Positions 9,872 through 17,177 of a stretch of DNA of 64,000 nucleotides are shown here, one piece after another. The position numbers were made by a program, and so were the translations under genes. The stretch comes from Gammaproteobacteria bacterium (GTDB taxonomy: Bacteria; Pseudomonadota; Gammaproteobacteria; Competibacterales; Competibacteraceae): NCBI GenBank assembly GCA_020846135.1, contig JADLEK010000018.1, forward strand, positions 29,980 to 93,979, in the 5' to 3' direction. The notes beneath the pieces are model-generated. The model did not search any database and was not told the DNA's origin. It worked only from the letters and a program-made list of their open reading frames with translations. Each line of letters starts with the position of its first letter. Position 1 is the stretch's first letter.

Positions 9872-10476
9872 TTGGCCGGTTGCGCGGGGTGATGGCCTGG
9901 AAACAGCCGCCCTATTTGATGATCGACGCTCACGGCGTGGGTTACGAACTGGAAGCGTCGCTGACCACGTTTCAGACCTTGCCGGAGATCGGAGCGGAAG
10001 TGACCCTGCACACCCATCTGGCGGTGCGCGAAGACGCCCACACGCTCTACGGCTTCGCCAATCTGGCGGAACGGACGCTATTCCGCGAACTGATCCGCAT
10101 CACCGGCGTTGGTCCCCGGTTGGCGCTGCTGATTCTGTCGGGGATGAGCGTAGAGCTGTTTGGGCGCAGTGTACGCGCCGGCGACGCCACTGCGCTGACC
10201 CGGCTGCCGGGAATCGGCAAAAAGACCGCCGAACGGCTGATTATTGAACTGCGCGACCGGATCGGCGACCTCGGCCTGCATTCAGCAACAGTTGGGTTGG
10301 CGGGTGGTTCCATCGCTCCACTTGAGGTCAAGCCGGAGGATGACGCGATCAGCGCCTTGGTGTCGCTGGGTTACAAACTCCCGGAAGCTTCGCGTATGGT
10401 GCAGAACCTTGAAACGGATGGTTTGAGCAGCGAAGCGATTATCCGGCTGGCGTTGCAGGCGCAGGTGCGGCGCTAA
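9868..10476 (+). CDS. ruvA: Holliday junction DNA helicase subunit RuvA
   Basis: Tetrameric junction-binding subunit that loads RuvB. The protein starts [15 protein letters not shown] at the ATG overlapping the ruvC stop; the reading frame stays open upstream, but that extension is not family-like. The helix-hairpin-helix motifs ([13 protein letters not shown] and [13 protein letters not shown]) near residues 70-120 bind DNA, and the C-terminal domain III contacts RuvB. Length 202 residues is standard. Confidence 0.97.
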   Translation: MIGRLRGVMAWKQPPYLMIDAHGVGYELEASLTTFQTLPEIGAEVTLHTHLAVREDAHTLYGFANLAERTLFRELIRITGVGPRLALLILSGMSVELFGRSVRAGDATALTRLPGIGKKTAERLIIELRDRIGDLGLHSATVGLAGGSIAPLEVKPEDDAISALVSLGYKLPEASRMVQNLETDGLSSEAIIRLALQAQVRR

Positions 10477-10490
10477 ATGGCCAAGACTTT

Positions 10491-10530
10491 TAGCCATGGG
10501 AAAACACGGAAAATTAAAGGCTAAGGCCAC
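10491..10530. repeat. Dispersed intergenic repeat, copy A
   Basis: The ruvA-ruvB gap contains AACACGGAAAATTAAAGGCTAA followed by GGCCACG. The elements ACACGGAAAA, TTAAAGGCTAA and GCCACGG recur in other gaps of this window (copies B to F), always outside genes. Confidence 0.55.
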
Positions 10531-10565
10531 GTTTTTTCAACCTTCAACTTTCAACCATCATTCCA

Positions 10566-11597
10566 ATGGACTCCCCTAACCGCCTGATTTCTCCCACTGC
10601 CGGCAGTGAAGATGCTTCGCTGGATCGGGCCGTGCGTCCCCGGCGGTTGGCAGACTACATCGGGCAGCAACCGTTGCGCGAGCAGATGGATTTGTTCATC
10701 CGCGCCGCTCGCGCCCGATCCGAGGCGCTGGATCATGTGCTGCTGTTTGGGCCGCCGGGGTTGGGTAAAACCACGCTGGCCCATATCATCGCTGCCGAAA
10801 TGGGCGTCAATCTGCGCCAGACCTCTGGGCCGGTGCTGGAGCGGGCCGGCGATGTCGCGGCGCTGTTGACCAATCTGGAACCCCGCGATGTGCTGTTTAT
10901 CGACGAGATTCATCGCCTCAGTCCGGTGGTCGAGGAAGTGTTGTATCCAGCAATGGAGGATTACCAGATCGACATTATGATCGGCGAGGGACCGGCGGCG
11001 CGCTCGATCAAGCTGGATGTGCAGCCGTTCACGCTGGTCGGGGCGACCACCCGGGCCGGGCTGCTGACTTCGCCGCTGCGGGACCGGTTCGGTATTGTTC
11101 ACCGGCTGGAGTTTTATACTGCGGAGGAATTGACCGAGATCGTGGCGCGTTCAGCGCGGATTCTCGGCGTTGAAACGGATTATCCGGCCGGGGCGATGGA
11201 AATTGGCCGGCGTTCACGGGGAACGCCCCGGATTGCCAACCGGTTGTTGCGCCGGGTGCGGGATTTTGCGCAAATTCGGGCCGACGGTCGAATTACGCTT
11301 GAAGTGGCCGGACAGGCGCTGGATATGCTCAAGGTCGACGAACGTGGTTTCGACGAACAGGACCGGCGCTTGTTGTGGCTGATGATTGACAAGTTCGGCG
11401 GCGGGCCGGTAGGACTGGATACGCTGGCGGCGGCATTGGGCGAAGAACGTGGCACCATTGAAGATGTGCTGGAGCCGTTTTTGATTCAGCAGGGGTTTTT
11501 AATGCGAACCCCGCGCGGACGGGTCGCAACTGCGCACGCCTACCGGCACTTTGGTCTGACCGCCGCCGCGCCGGTAGTCAGCGCCGATTTGTTCTGA
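10566..11597 (+). CDS. ruvB: Holliday junction DNA helicase RuvB
   Basis: AAA+ motor that drives branch migration with RuvA. Walker A is [15 protein letters not shown], Walker B is [16 protein letters not shown], and sensor sequence [18 protein letters not shown] contains the arginine-finger region. The C-terminal winged helix ends the 343-residue protein. It follows ruvA after 89 bp. In E. coli-like genomes ybgC often lies between ruvB and tolQ; here it does not. Confidence 0.98.
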   Translation: MDSPNRLISPTAGSEDASLDRAVRPRRLADYIGQQPLREQMDLFIRAARARSEALDHVLLFGPPGLGKTTLAHIIAAEMGVNLRQTSGPVLERAGDVAALLTNLEPRDVLFIDEIHRLSPVVEEVLYPAMEDYQIDIMIGEGPAARSIKLDVQPFTLVGATTRAGLLTSPLRDRFGIVHRLEFYTAEELTEIVARSARILGVETDYPAGAMEIGRRSRGTPRIANRLLRRVRDFAQIRADGRITLEVAGQALDMLKVDERGFDEQDRRLLWLMIDKFGGGPVGLDTLAAALGEERGTIEDVLEPFLIQQGFLMRTPRGRVATAHAYRHFGLTAAAPVVSADLF

Positions 11598-11605
11598 ATG
11601 TAAGG

Positions 11606-11668
11606 AAAGGCTAAAGGCTAAAGGAACGCCGCCTTAACCTTTAATTTTCCGTGTTTTTCCGTGGCTAA
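11606..11668. repeat. Dispersed intergenic repeat, copy B
   Basis: The ruvB-tolQ gap begins with tandem AAAGGCTAAAGGCTAAAGG and then carries the reverse complement of the copy A type: TTAATTTTCCGTGTTTTTCC and GTGGCTAA at 11641-11668. The two parts together make an imperfect inverted unit. Confidence 0.55.
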
Positions 11669-11712
11669 ATTATCTGTTAGTTCAGTGGATTCAAGGTTAA
11701 GGGAGATTGCCG

Positions 11713-12441
11713 GTGGCCCATGATTTATCGTTCTGGAGCCTGATTACCAACGCCAGCCTGATCGTGCAGTTGATCATGTTCGGACTCGTGCTGATTTCGC
11801 TGGGATCGTGGTGGGTAATTATCAAGAAGGCGATGGTGCTGTCTTCCGCCAAGCGGGCGACAGATCAGTTTGAAGATGATTTCTGGTCAGGAGCCGATCT
11901 GTCCAAACTGTACGCCGAGATTAACCGCCAGCAAGAACCCGTTGGCGGGATGGAAGCGATCTTTCTGGCGGGCTTTCAGGAATTTCTGCGGTTGCGTTCC
12001 CAGCCGACCATGGACCCGGAGTCCGTGGTCAGCGGGGCGCAACGGGCCATGCGGGCGGCTGGTTCGCGGGAACTGGACGAGTTGGAGATGTACCTGTCGC
12101 TGCTGGCGACTACCGGCTCCACCAGCCCTTACATCGGTTTGTTCGGCACCGTCTGGGGAATCATGAATGCCTTCCGGGCGCTGGGCCTGGCGCAACAGGC
12201 GACGCTGGCTCAGGTTGCGCCGGGCATCGCCGAGGCGCTGATTGCGACCGCGATGGGGCTGTTCGCAGCCATTCCCGCAGTGATTTTCTATAACCGCTAC
12301 GCCCACGAAGTCGACCGGCTGGCCAACCGCTACGAGACGTTCATGGAAGAGTTCTCCAACATCCTCCAGCGCCAGTCCTATAGCCTGCGTAAAAATTACA
12401 CCGATGCCGCCGCCCGCGCTGCCGCATCGCCCCAGGGTTAA
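11713..12441 (+). CDS. tolQ: Tol-Pal system protein TolQ
   Basis: Inner-membrane proton-channel subunit (MotA/TolQ/ExbB family) that energises TolA with TolR. Three membrane segments are visible: near residues 15-40, about 135-160 (TTGSTSPYIGLFGTVWGIM) and about 165-195 (IATAMGLFAAIPAVIFYNRY). I chose the GTG at 11713 (242 residues), because GGGAG lies seven bases upstream; the TTG two codons earlier leaves only one base of spacing. tolR follows after five bases. Confidence 0.96.
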   Translation: MAHDLSFWSLITNASLIVQLIMFGLVLISLGSWWVIIKKAMVLSSAKRATDQFEDDFWSGADLSKLYAEINRQQEPVGGMEAIFLAGFQEFLRLRSQPTMDPESVVSGAQRAMRAAGSRELDELEMYLSLLATTGSTSPYIGLFGTVWGIMNAFRALGLAQQATLAQVAPGIAEALIATAMGLFAAIPAVIFYNRYAHEVDRLANRYETFMEEFSNILQRQSYSLRKNYTDAAARAAASPQG

Positions 12442-12446
12442 CCGCC

Positions 12447-12899
12447 ATGGCCCGGCGCAGTTCACATGGCCGTCTGAAGGCTGAAATCAACATCGTTCCC
12501 TACATCGATGTGATGCTGGTGTTGCTGGTGATCTTCATGGTCACTGCCCCGTTGCTCAATCAGGGTGTCGAAGTCGATCTGCCTAAGGCTTCGGCGGAGC
12601 CGATCAATACCCATAATCAGGACAGCGAAGTGGTGGTGTTCTCGGTGCGGAAGGACGGTGCCTGCTTTCTAAACGTCGGCGCGGAGCAAGCGCAACTGGT
12701 CGATTGCGACACGCTGGAGCCGCAACGCCAAAGTATCGAGAGTTTGCTGGCTCGCAAACCGCAACCGCCAGTACTGGTGCGCGCCGACCGGGAACTGGTG
12801 TATGACCGGGTGATCAAGGCCATGACCGCCTTGAACAAAGCCGGCGCGGCCAAGGTCGGGTTGTCCACCGCCCCGCCGGATGAATCGCCCCGGCGATAA
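12447..12899 (+). CDS. tolR: Tol-Pal system protein TolR
   Basis: Single-pass ExbD/TolR-family partner of TolQ. The membrane segment IDVMLVLLVIFMVTAPLLN near residues 17-35 holds the conserved proton-translocating Asp. The remaining 110 residues form the periplasmic domain. The 150-residue length is typical. It stands between tolQ and tolA in the expected order. Confidence 0.96.
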   Translation: MARRSSHGRLKAEINIVPYIDVMLVLLVIFMVTAPLLNQGVEVDLPKASAEPINTHNQDSEVVVFSVRKDGACFLNVGAEQAQLVDCDTLEPQRQSIESLLARKPQPPVLVRADRELVYDRVIKAMTALNKAGAAKVGLSTAPPDESPRR

Positions 12900-12908
12900 C
12901 TTAAAGCT

Positions 12909-14510
12909 ATGCAATCGCAGCGGCAGGCGCGGTATCAGGATGTGGTGGCGACGGTCATTACCGTGGCCATTCACGCCGTCGTTGTCGTGTTTCTGCTGAT
13001 GAACCTGAGGATTTCCGGGGCCTTGAACCCTGAACCGGTCGTTGCTGAAGCAATCCCCGCCGAAGTTATTGATGAAGTCGCGATCCGGCAGGAACTGGAA
13101 CAATTGGCCGAGGAGGATCGTCGCCGGCAACGGGTAGAGGCGGAGCGGCAAGCCCGGCTGGCGCGGGCCGAACGGGAGGCGCGCGAGGCTGAAGAGCGGC
13201 GACAAGCTGAACTCCGGCGCCGGAAAGAGGAAGAAGCTCGTCGCCAAGCCGCTGAGGAAACGAAACGCGAAGCGGCCGAGGAAGCCAAACGCGAAGCGGC
13301 CGAGGAAGCCAAACGCGAAGCGGCCCAAGAGGCTAAACGCCAGGCCGCTGAGGAAGCCAAACGCGAAGCGGCGCAAGAGGCCAAGCGGCAGGCTGCCGAA
13401 GAGGCCAAACGTGAAGCGGCGCAAGAGGCCAAACGCGAAGCGGCCGAGGAAGCCAAACGCGAAGCGGCCCAAGAGGCTAAACGCGAAGCGGCCGAGGAAG
13501 CCAAACGCGAAGCGGCCCAAGAGGCTAAACGCGAAGCGGCCGAGGAAGCCAAACGCGAAGCGGCCCAAGAGGCTAAACGCCAGGCCGCTGAGGAAGCGAA
13601 ACGAGAGGCGGCGCAAGAGGCTAAACGCCAGGCCGCTGAGGAAGCCAAACGTGAAGCGGCCCAACAAGCCAAGCGTCAGGCTGCCGAGGAGGCCAAACGA
13701 GAGGCTGTGGAAGAAGCGAAGCGGCAGGCTGCAGCAGAATCAAGGCGCAAGGCAGCAGAGGACGCCAAACGCAAGGCCGCTGCCGAAGAAGCGAAACGCA
13801 AGGCGGTGGAAGACGCCAAACGTCAGGCCGCTGCTGAAGAGGCCAAGCGCAAAGCAGCAGAAGACGCCAAACGCCAGGCCGCTGCTGAAGAGGCTAAACG
13901 CAAGGCTGCGGAAGACGCCAAACGCCAGGCGGCTGCCGAAGAAGCCAAGCGCAAAGCAGCAGAAGATGCCAAACGCCAGGCCGCTGCTGAAGAGGCTAAA
14001 CGTAAAGTCGAGGCTGAAGCTGAGGCCAAGCGCAAGGCTGAGGAAGAGGCTAAACGTAAAGTCGAGGCTGAAGCTGAGGCCAAGCGCAAGGCTGAGGAAG
14101 AGGCTAAACGCAAGGCGGCGGAAGAGGCTAAACGCAAAGCCGAAGAAGACGCCAAACGCAAAGCTGAGGAAGCGAAAAAACTGGCTCAGGAGCTGGCGAC
14201 CCGCGAGGCGCGGGAACAGTTCATCAAGGAAGCGATCATCCGCCACGCTAACCTGATCAAGCAGCGTGTAGAGCGCAACTGGGCCTTGCCGCCGGGCAGC
14301 AGCGCTGACCAGTCCTGTACCTTGCGCATCGTCATGACCGGGTCCGGCACAGTCACTGATGTTCAGATCGTGCAAAGCAGCGGCGATACGGCGTTCGATA
14401 ATTCCGCCGTCGCAGCGGTGCAAAAGGCTTCGCCATTGCCGATTCCACCCGATCCAGAGGTGCTGGCCAAGTTCCGCACTTTCAATTTCCGTTTCAAACC
14501 GGGAGGTTAA
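12909..14510 (+). CDS. tolA: Tol-Pal system protein TolA with expanded repeat domain
   Basis: Links the inner-membrane TolQR motor to TolB-Pal at the outer membrane. A single membrane anchor lies near residues 14-33 (TVAIHAVVVVFLLM). A very long charged helical domain II spans about residues 65-430. The C-terminal domain III, about residues 435-533, carries VERNWALPPGSSADQSC and ends with TFNFRFKPGG. At 533 residues it is about 110 longer than E. coli TolA (421). The excess is due to near-identical EAKREAAx repeats. Confidence 0.95.
   Translation: MQSQRQARYQDVVATVITVAIHAVVVVFLLMNLRISGALNPEPVVAEAIPAEVIDEVAIRQELEQLAEEDRRRQRVEAERQARLARAEREAREAEERRQAELRRRKEEEARRQAAEETKREAAEEAKREAAEEAKREAAQEAKRQAAEEAKREAAQEAKRQAAEEAKREAAQEAKREAAEEAKREAAQEAKREAAEEAKREAAQEAKREAAEEAKREAAQEAKRQAAEEAKREAAQEAKRQAAEEAKREAAQQAKRQAAEEAKREAVEEAKRQAAAESRRKAAEDAKRKAAAEEAKRKAVEDAKRQAAAEEAKRKAAEDAKRQAAAEEAKRKAAEDAKRQAAAEEAKRKAAEDAKRQAAAEEAKRKVEAEAEAKRKAEEEAKRKVEAEAEAKRKAEEEAKRKAAEEAKRKAEEDAKRKAEEAKKLAQELATREAREQFIKEAIIRHANLIKQRVERNWALPPGSSADQSCTLRIVMTGSGTVTDVQIVQSSGDTAFDNSAVAAVQKASPLPIPPDPEVLAKFRTFNFRFKPGG
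13245..14178 (+). repeat. In-frame tandem repeats in tolA domain II
   Basis: Three repeat families are stacked. The first half has an 8-residue (24-bp) unit EAKREAAE, alternating E and Q to give 48-bp higher-order units with nearly identical DNA. The middle has a 17-residue (51-bp) unit AAAEEAKRKAAEDAKRQ in about four copies. Then comes an 18-residue (54-bp) unit around KRKVEAEAEAKRKAEEEA in two copies. Frame is preserved throughout. Confidence 0.95.
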
Positions 14511-14513
14511 ACT

Positions 14514-15710
14514 TTGAATCCGATAACCCGACTCTTGGCCTTGCTGGTGTTGTTGCTGGGCAGCAGCCTGACTCATGCCCAGTTGACGATTGACATCACT
14601 AAAGGCATCGAAGGCAGCGGCATTCCCATCGCCATCGCCCCGTTCAGCGGCGGCGCTCCCGAAGATATCACCGGCATTATCGCCGCCGACCTTCAGCGCA
14701 CCGGCAAATTCGCGCCGCAACCAGCCGGATCGAGGGCGGACTACTCGGTGGCCGGCCAGGCTAGTTCTGGCGGTTCGCGGGGCTACGTCGTGCAGTTTCA
14801 GTTAAGCGGCGCTCAGGGCGGCCAGTTACTGAACCTGTCGTTCGACGCTCCCGCCAACCAGTTACGGGCAGTCGCTCACCGGATCAGTGACCTGATTTAC
14901 GAAAAACTCACGGGTGACAAGGGGCTGGCCGGTACGCGCATCGCTTACGTCGCTGGCGGCGGCGGAACCTGGTATCTGGTGATTGCCGACGCCGATGGCC
15001 AGAATCCCCAGACGATCCTGCGCTCCGGCCAGCCAATCATGTCGCCGGCCTGGGCGCCGGACGGTTCAAAGCTGGCCTATGTGTCGTTTGAAGGCCGTCG
15101 CCCGCAGATCGTGGTTCAGGATGTCGTCAACGGTTCCCGCCGCACTGTCTCTGCCGCGCCCGGCATCAATGGCGCTCCCTCATGGTCGCCGGACGGCCAG
15201 CGACTGGCTTTCACCCTGTCCAAGGACGGCAATCCGGAGATTTACGCCCTCAACCTGGGGTCGCAAAGCCCGGTGCGCCTGACCAATGGCGGCGCGATTG
15301 ACACCGAGCCGGTCTGGCTGCCGGACGGCAGTATCGTCTTTACCTCCGACCGGGGCGGTTCGCCGCAGTTGTACCGGATCGGCCCCGGCGGCGGCGCAGC
15401 GCAGCGGCTGACCTTCGATGGCGACTACAATGCCCGCCCGGCGGTGTCGCCGGATGGCCGTACTATCGCCATGGTGCATCGGCGCGGCGGCCGGTTTCAT
15501 ATCGCCGTACTCGACCTGCAAACCCGCCGGTTTCGGGTCCTCACCGCCGGCGGACTGGATGAATCACCCAGCTTTGCCCCGAACGGCAAGATGATCATCT
15601 ACTCCAACGGCCAACGGCTGATGGCAGTCTCGCTGGATGGCAGCGTCAAGCAGGAATTTGCCTTGCGCGGCAATGGCCGCGATCCGGTCTGGGCGCCGTT
15701 TGCCCGCTGA
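14514..15710 (+). CDS. tolB: Tol-Pal system beta-propeller protein TolB
   Basis: Periplasmic protein that bridges Pal and TolA. A signal peptide (LLALLVLLLGSSLTHA) precedes the N-terminal alpha/beta domain. The C-terminal six-bladed propeller shows repeated WSPDG-type turns (AWAPDGSKLAYVS, SWSPDGQRLAFTL, VSPDGRTIAM). The TTG start at 14514 is supported by GGGAGGT six bases upstream, overlapping the end of tolA. Length 398 is normal for a protein with this start. Confidence 0.96.
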   Translation: MNPITRLLALLVLLLGSSLTHAQLTIDITKGIEGSGIPIAIAPFSGGAPEDITGIIAADLQRTGKFAPQPAGSRADYSVAGQASSGGSRGYVVQFQLSGAQGGQLLNLSFDAPANQLRAVAHRISDLIYEKLTGDKGLAGTRIAYVAGGGGTWYLVIADADGQNPQTILRSGQPIMSPAWAPDGSKLAYVSFEGRRPQIVVQDVVNGSRRTVSAAPGINGAPSWSPDGQRLAFTLSKDGNPEIYALNLGSQSPVRLTNGGAIDTEPVWLPDGSIVFTSDRGGSPQLYRIGPGGGAAQRLTFDGDYNARPAVSPDGRTIAMVHRRGGRFHIAVLDLQTRRFRVLTAGGLDESPSFAPNGKMIIYSNGQRLMAVSLDGSVKQEFALRGNGRDPVWAPFAR

Positions 15711-15752
15711 TTTCGATTTCGATGCTACAACCTGAAACTGAGGAGAAAATTA

Positions 15753-16343
15753 ATGAATTCTTCATTCCGTCCCCTGATCGCTGTTGCCGCGCTCGCGCTG
15801 CTGGCCGGTTGCGCCACGACCGAGCAAGCGACTACCGAAGAGCAACAAACCACCCAGGATGCCGCCGCTCAACCTGGGATTACCGCACAGCCAGGCCAAG
15901 AGGCATACAGCTACGGCTACGGTCAGGCTCCGGGTGGCGTCGATGCCTATGACGCTAACGGCAGTGCGGCGGGAGGGCGTCCTGGCCAGGCGGTTGCGGG
16001 CGGTGGCAGCATGGTTCCCGCTGACCGTATCGTCTACTTCAGCTTTGATAGCGCTGAGGTTCTGCCCGAAAGCCGGACGATCATTGAAGCCAACGCCCGC
16101 AAGTTGACCGGGAATCAGCGGACCATTACCCAGCTTGAGGGGCATACCGATGAGCGCGGCAGCCGTGAATACAACATTGCCTTGGGCGAGCGCCGCGCCA
16201 ATGCGGTGCGGCAAGCCATGATCGCGATGGGGGTTGCGCCACAGCAGATTCGGATCGTGAGTTATGGTGAGGAACGACCAGCAGCCACCGGTCCGGATGA
16301 ACAGAGTTATGCGTTGAACCGGCGCGTGGAAATCTTGTACTGA
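15753..16343 (+). CDS. pal: Peptidoglycan-associated lipoprotein Pal
   Basis: Outer-membrane lipoprotein anchored to peptidoglycan. The lipobox LLAGC lies at about residues 17-21. A low-complexity linker follows, then an OmpA-like domain with FDSAEVLPESRTIIEANARK and the diaminopimelate-binding TDERGSREYNIALGERRANA. The linker (about residues 22-85) is longer and more Gly/Gln-rich than in E. coli Pal (173 residues against 196 here). The stop overlaps the cpoB start (TGATG). Confidence 0.97.
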   Translation: MNSSFRPLIAVAALALLAGCATTEQATTEEQQTTQDAAAQPGITAQPGQEAYSYGYGQAPGGVDAYDANGSAAGGRPGQAVAGGGSMVPADRIVYFSFDSAEVLPESRTIIEANARKLTGNQRTITQLEGHTDERGSREYNIALGERRANAVRQAMIAMGVAPQQIRIVSYGEERPAATGPDEQSYALNRRVEILY

Positions 16344-17068
16344 TGGACACCATCGCCATGCGGCATCTTTGCTCTTTTGCGCTGATCCTGCTTGCGGTGA
16401 GCAGTCTGACGCTGCCCGGCGTTAGTCTCGCTCAGCGTCCTCTAGATAGTGAATTGACGCTGGAGATGCTCCAGCGCATCGAGCAACTGGAAGCGGAAGT
16501 TCGGCATATTCGCGGTGAACTGGAACTTCAACGCCATCAGCTTGAGCTGCTGCAACGTGAACCCGTTCAGGCGGCGACTCCACCCGCTCCGGTCGGTGTG
16601 GATCAAGCGGCAGAGCGGCGTTATGACCCACCGGCGCCAGTTGCTGCTACTACTCCGCAGCCGCCGGCTCAGTCGCCGCGTTCTGCTCAGAGTGGAACGG
16701 AACAAGCCGATTTTGACGCCGCCTTGGGCGAATTGCGGGAAGGTCGCTATCCGCAGGCAAGCGCCGATTTGCAGCGCTTTGTCAGCGCCTGGCCGAATAG
16801 CAGTCTGGCGGGGGATGCTCAATACTGGCTGGGAGAATCCTGGTACCTGAGCCGGAATTACGATGCCGCCAAGGAGGCATTTATTAACCTGGGGTTGCGC
16901 TACCCGAAAAGCGCCCGATTGCCGGATGCGCTGCTGAAACTCGGCTATATCTACGGGGAACAGGGCGAAGCGACCCGGGCGCGGGAGGTGCTGCAGAAGC
17001 TGATGCAGGTCTATCCGAATAGCCAGGCCGCGAGTCTGGCCGAACGGCGCTTGCAGTCATTGCGCTGA
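16343..17068 (+). CDS. cpoB: Cell division coordinator CpoB (YbgF)
   Basis: Periplasmic protein that coordinates Tol-Pal with peptidoglycan synthesis during constriction. The signal peptide ends near SLA-QR. A short coiled coil (LEMLQRIEQLEAEVRHIRGE) follows, then a Pro/Ala linker, then TPR repeats over the last ~120 residues (YWLGESWYLSRNYDAAKEAF). The start overlaps the pal stop; an ATG five codons later is also possible. It closes the tol-pal operon. Confidence 0.95.
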   Translation: MDTIAMRHLCSFALILLAVSSLTLPGVSLAQRPLDSELTLEMLQRIEQLEAEVRHIRGELELQRHQLELLQREPVQAATPPAPVGVDQAAERRYDPPAPVAATTPQPPAQSPRSAQSGTEQADFDAALGELREGRYPQASADLQRFVSAWPNSSLAGDAQYWLGESWYLSRNYDAAKEAFINLGLRYPKSARLPDALLKLGYIYGEQGEATRAREVLQKLMQVYPNSQAASLAERRLQSLR

Positions 17069-17083
17069 TCGTGGAACTCTGGG

Positions 17084-17116
17084 AAGCGGGTAGCTGTGGG
17101 TGGTGCGCTACCGCTT
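17084..17116 (+). terminator. Stem-loop after cpoB
   Basis: AAGCGGGTAGC and GCTACCGCTT pair with one bulged G around a 12-base loop, 15 bp after the cpoB stop. There is no T-run, so it may protect the mRNA end or act weakly as a terminator between convergent genes. Confidence 0.4.
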
Positions 17117-17177
17117 ATCCACTCTACGATGGTGTATCTGAGTATTATCATAAAGGTTATACCGTCTACCAATAGCA

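Noticed and set aside
12669..13672. Long minus-strand frames (332 and 233 codons) rich in Phe/Leu/Gly or Ala/Ser opposite tolA
   Set aside because: They are the reverse reading of the low-complexity EAKREAAx repeat DNA; the repetitive composition keeps all frames open. No ribosome sites or family-like sequence.
13740..14720. 326-codon minus-strand frame opposite the tolA 3' part and tolB start
   Set aside because: Same artefact of the TolA repeats, extended into the shadow of domain III and tolB.
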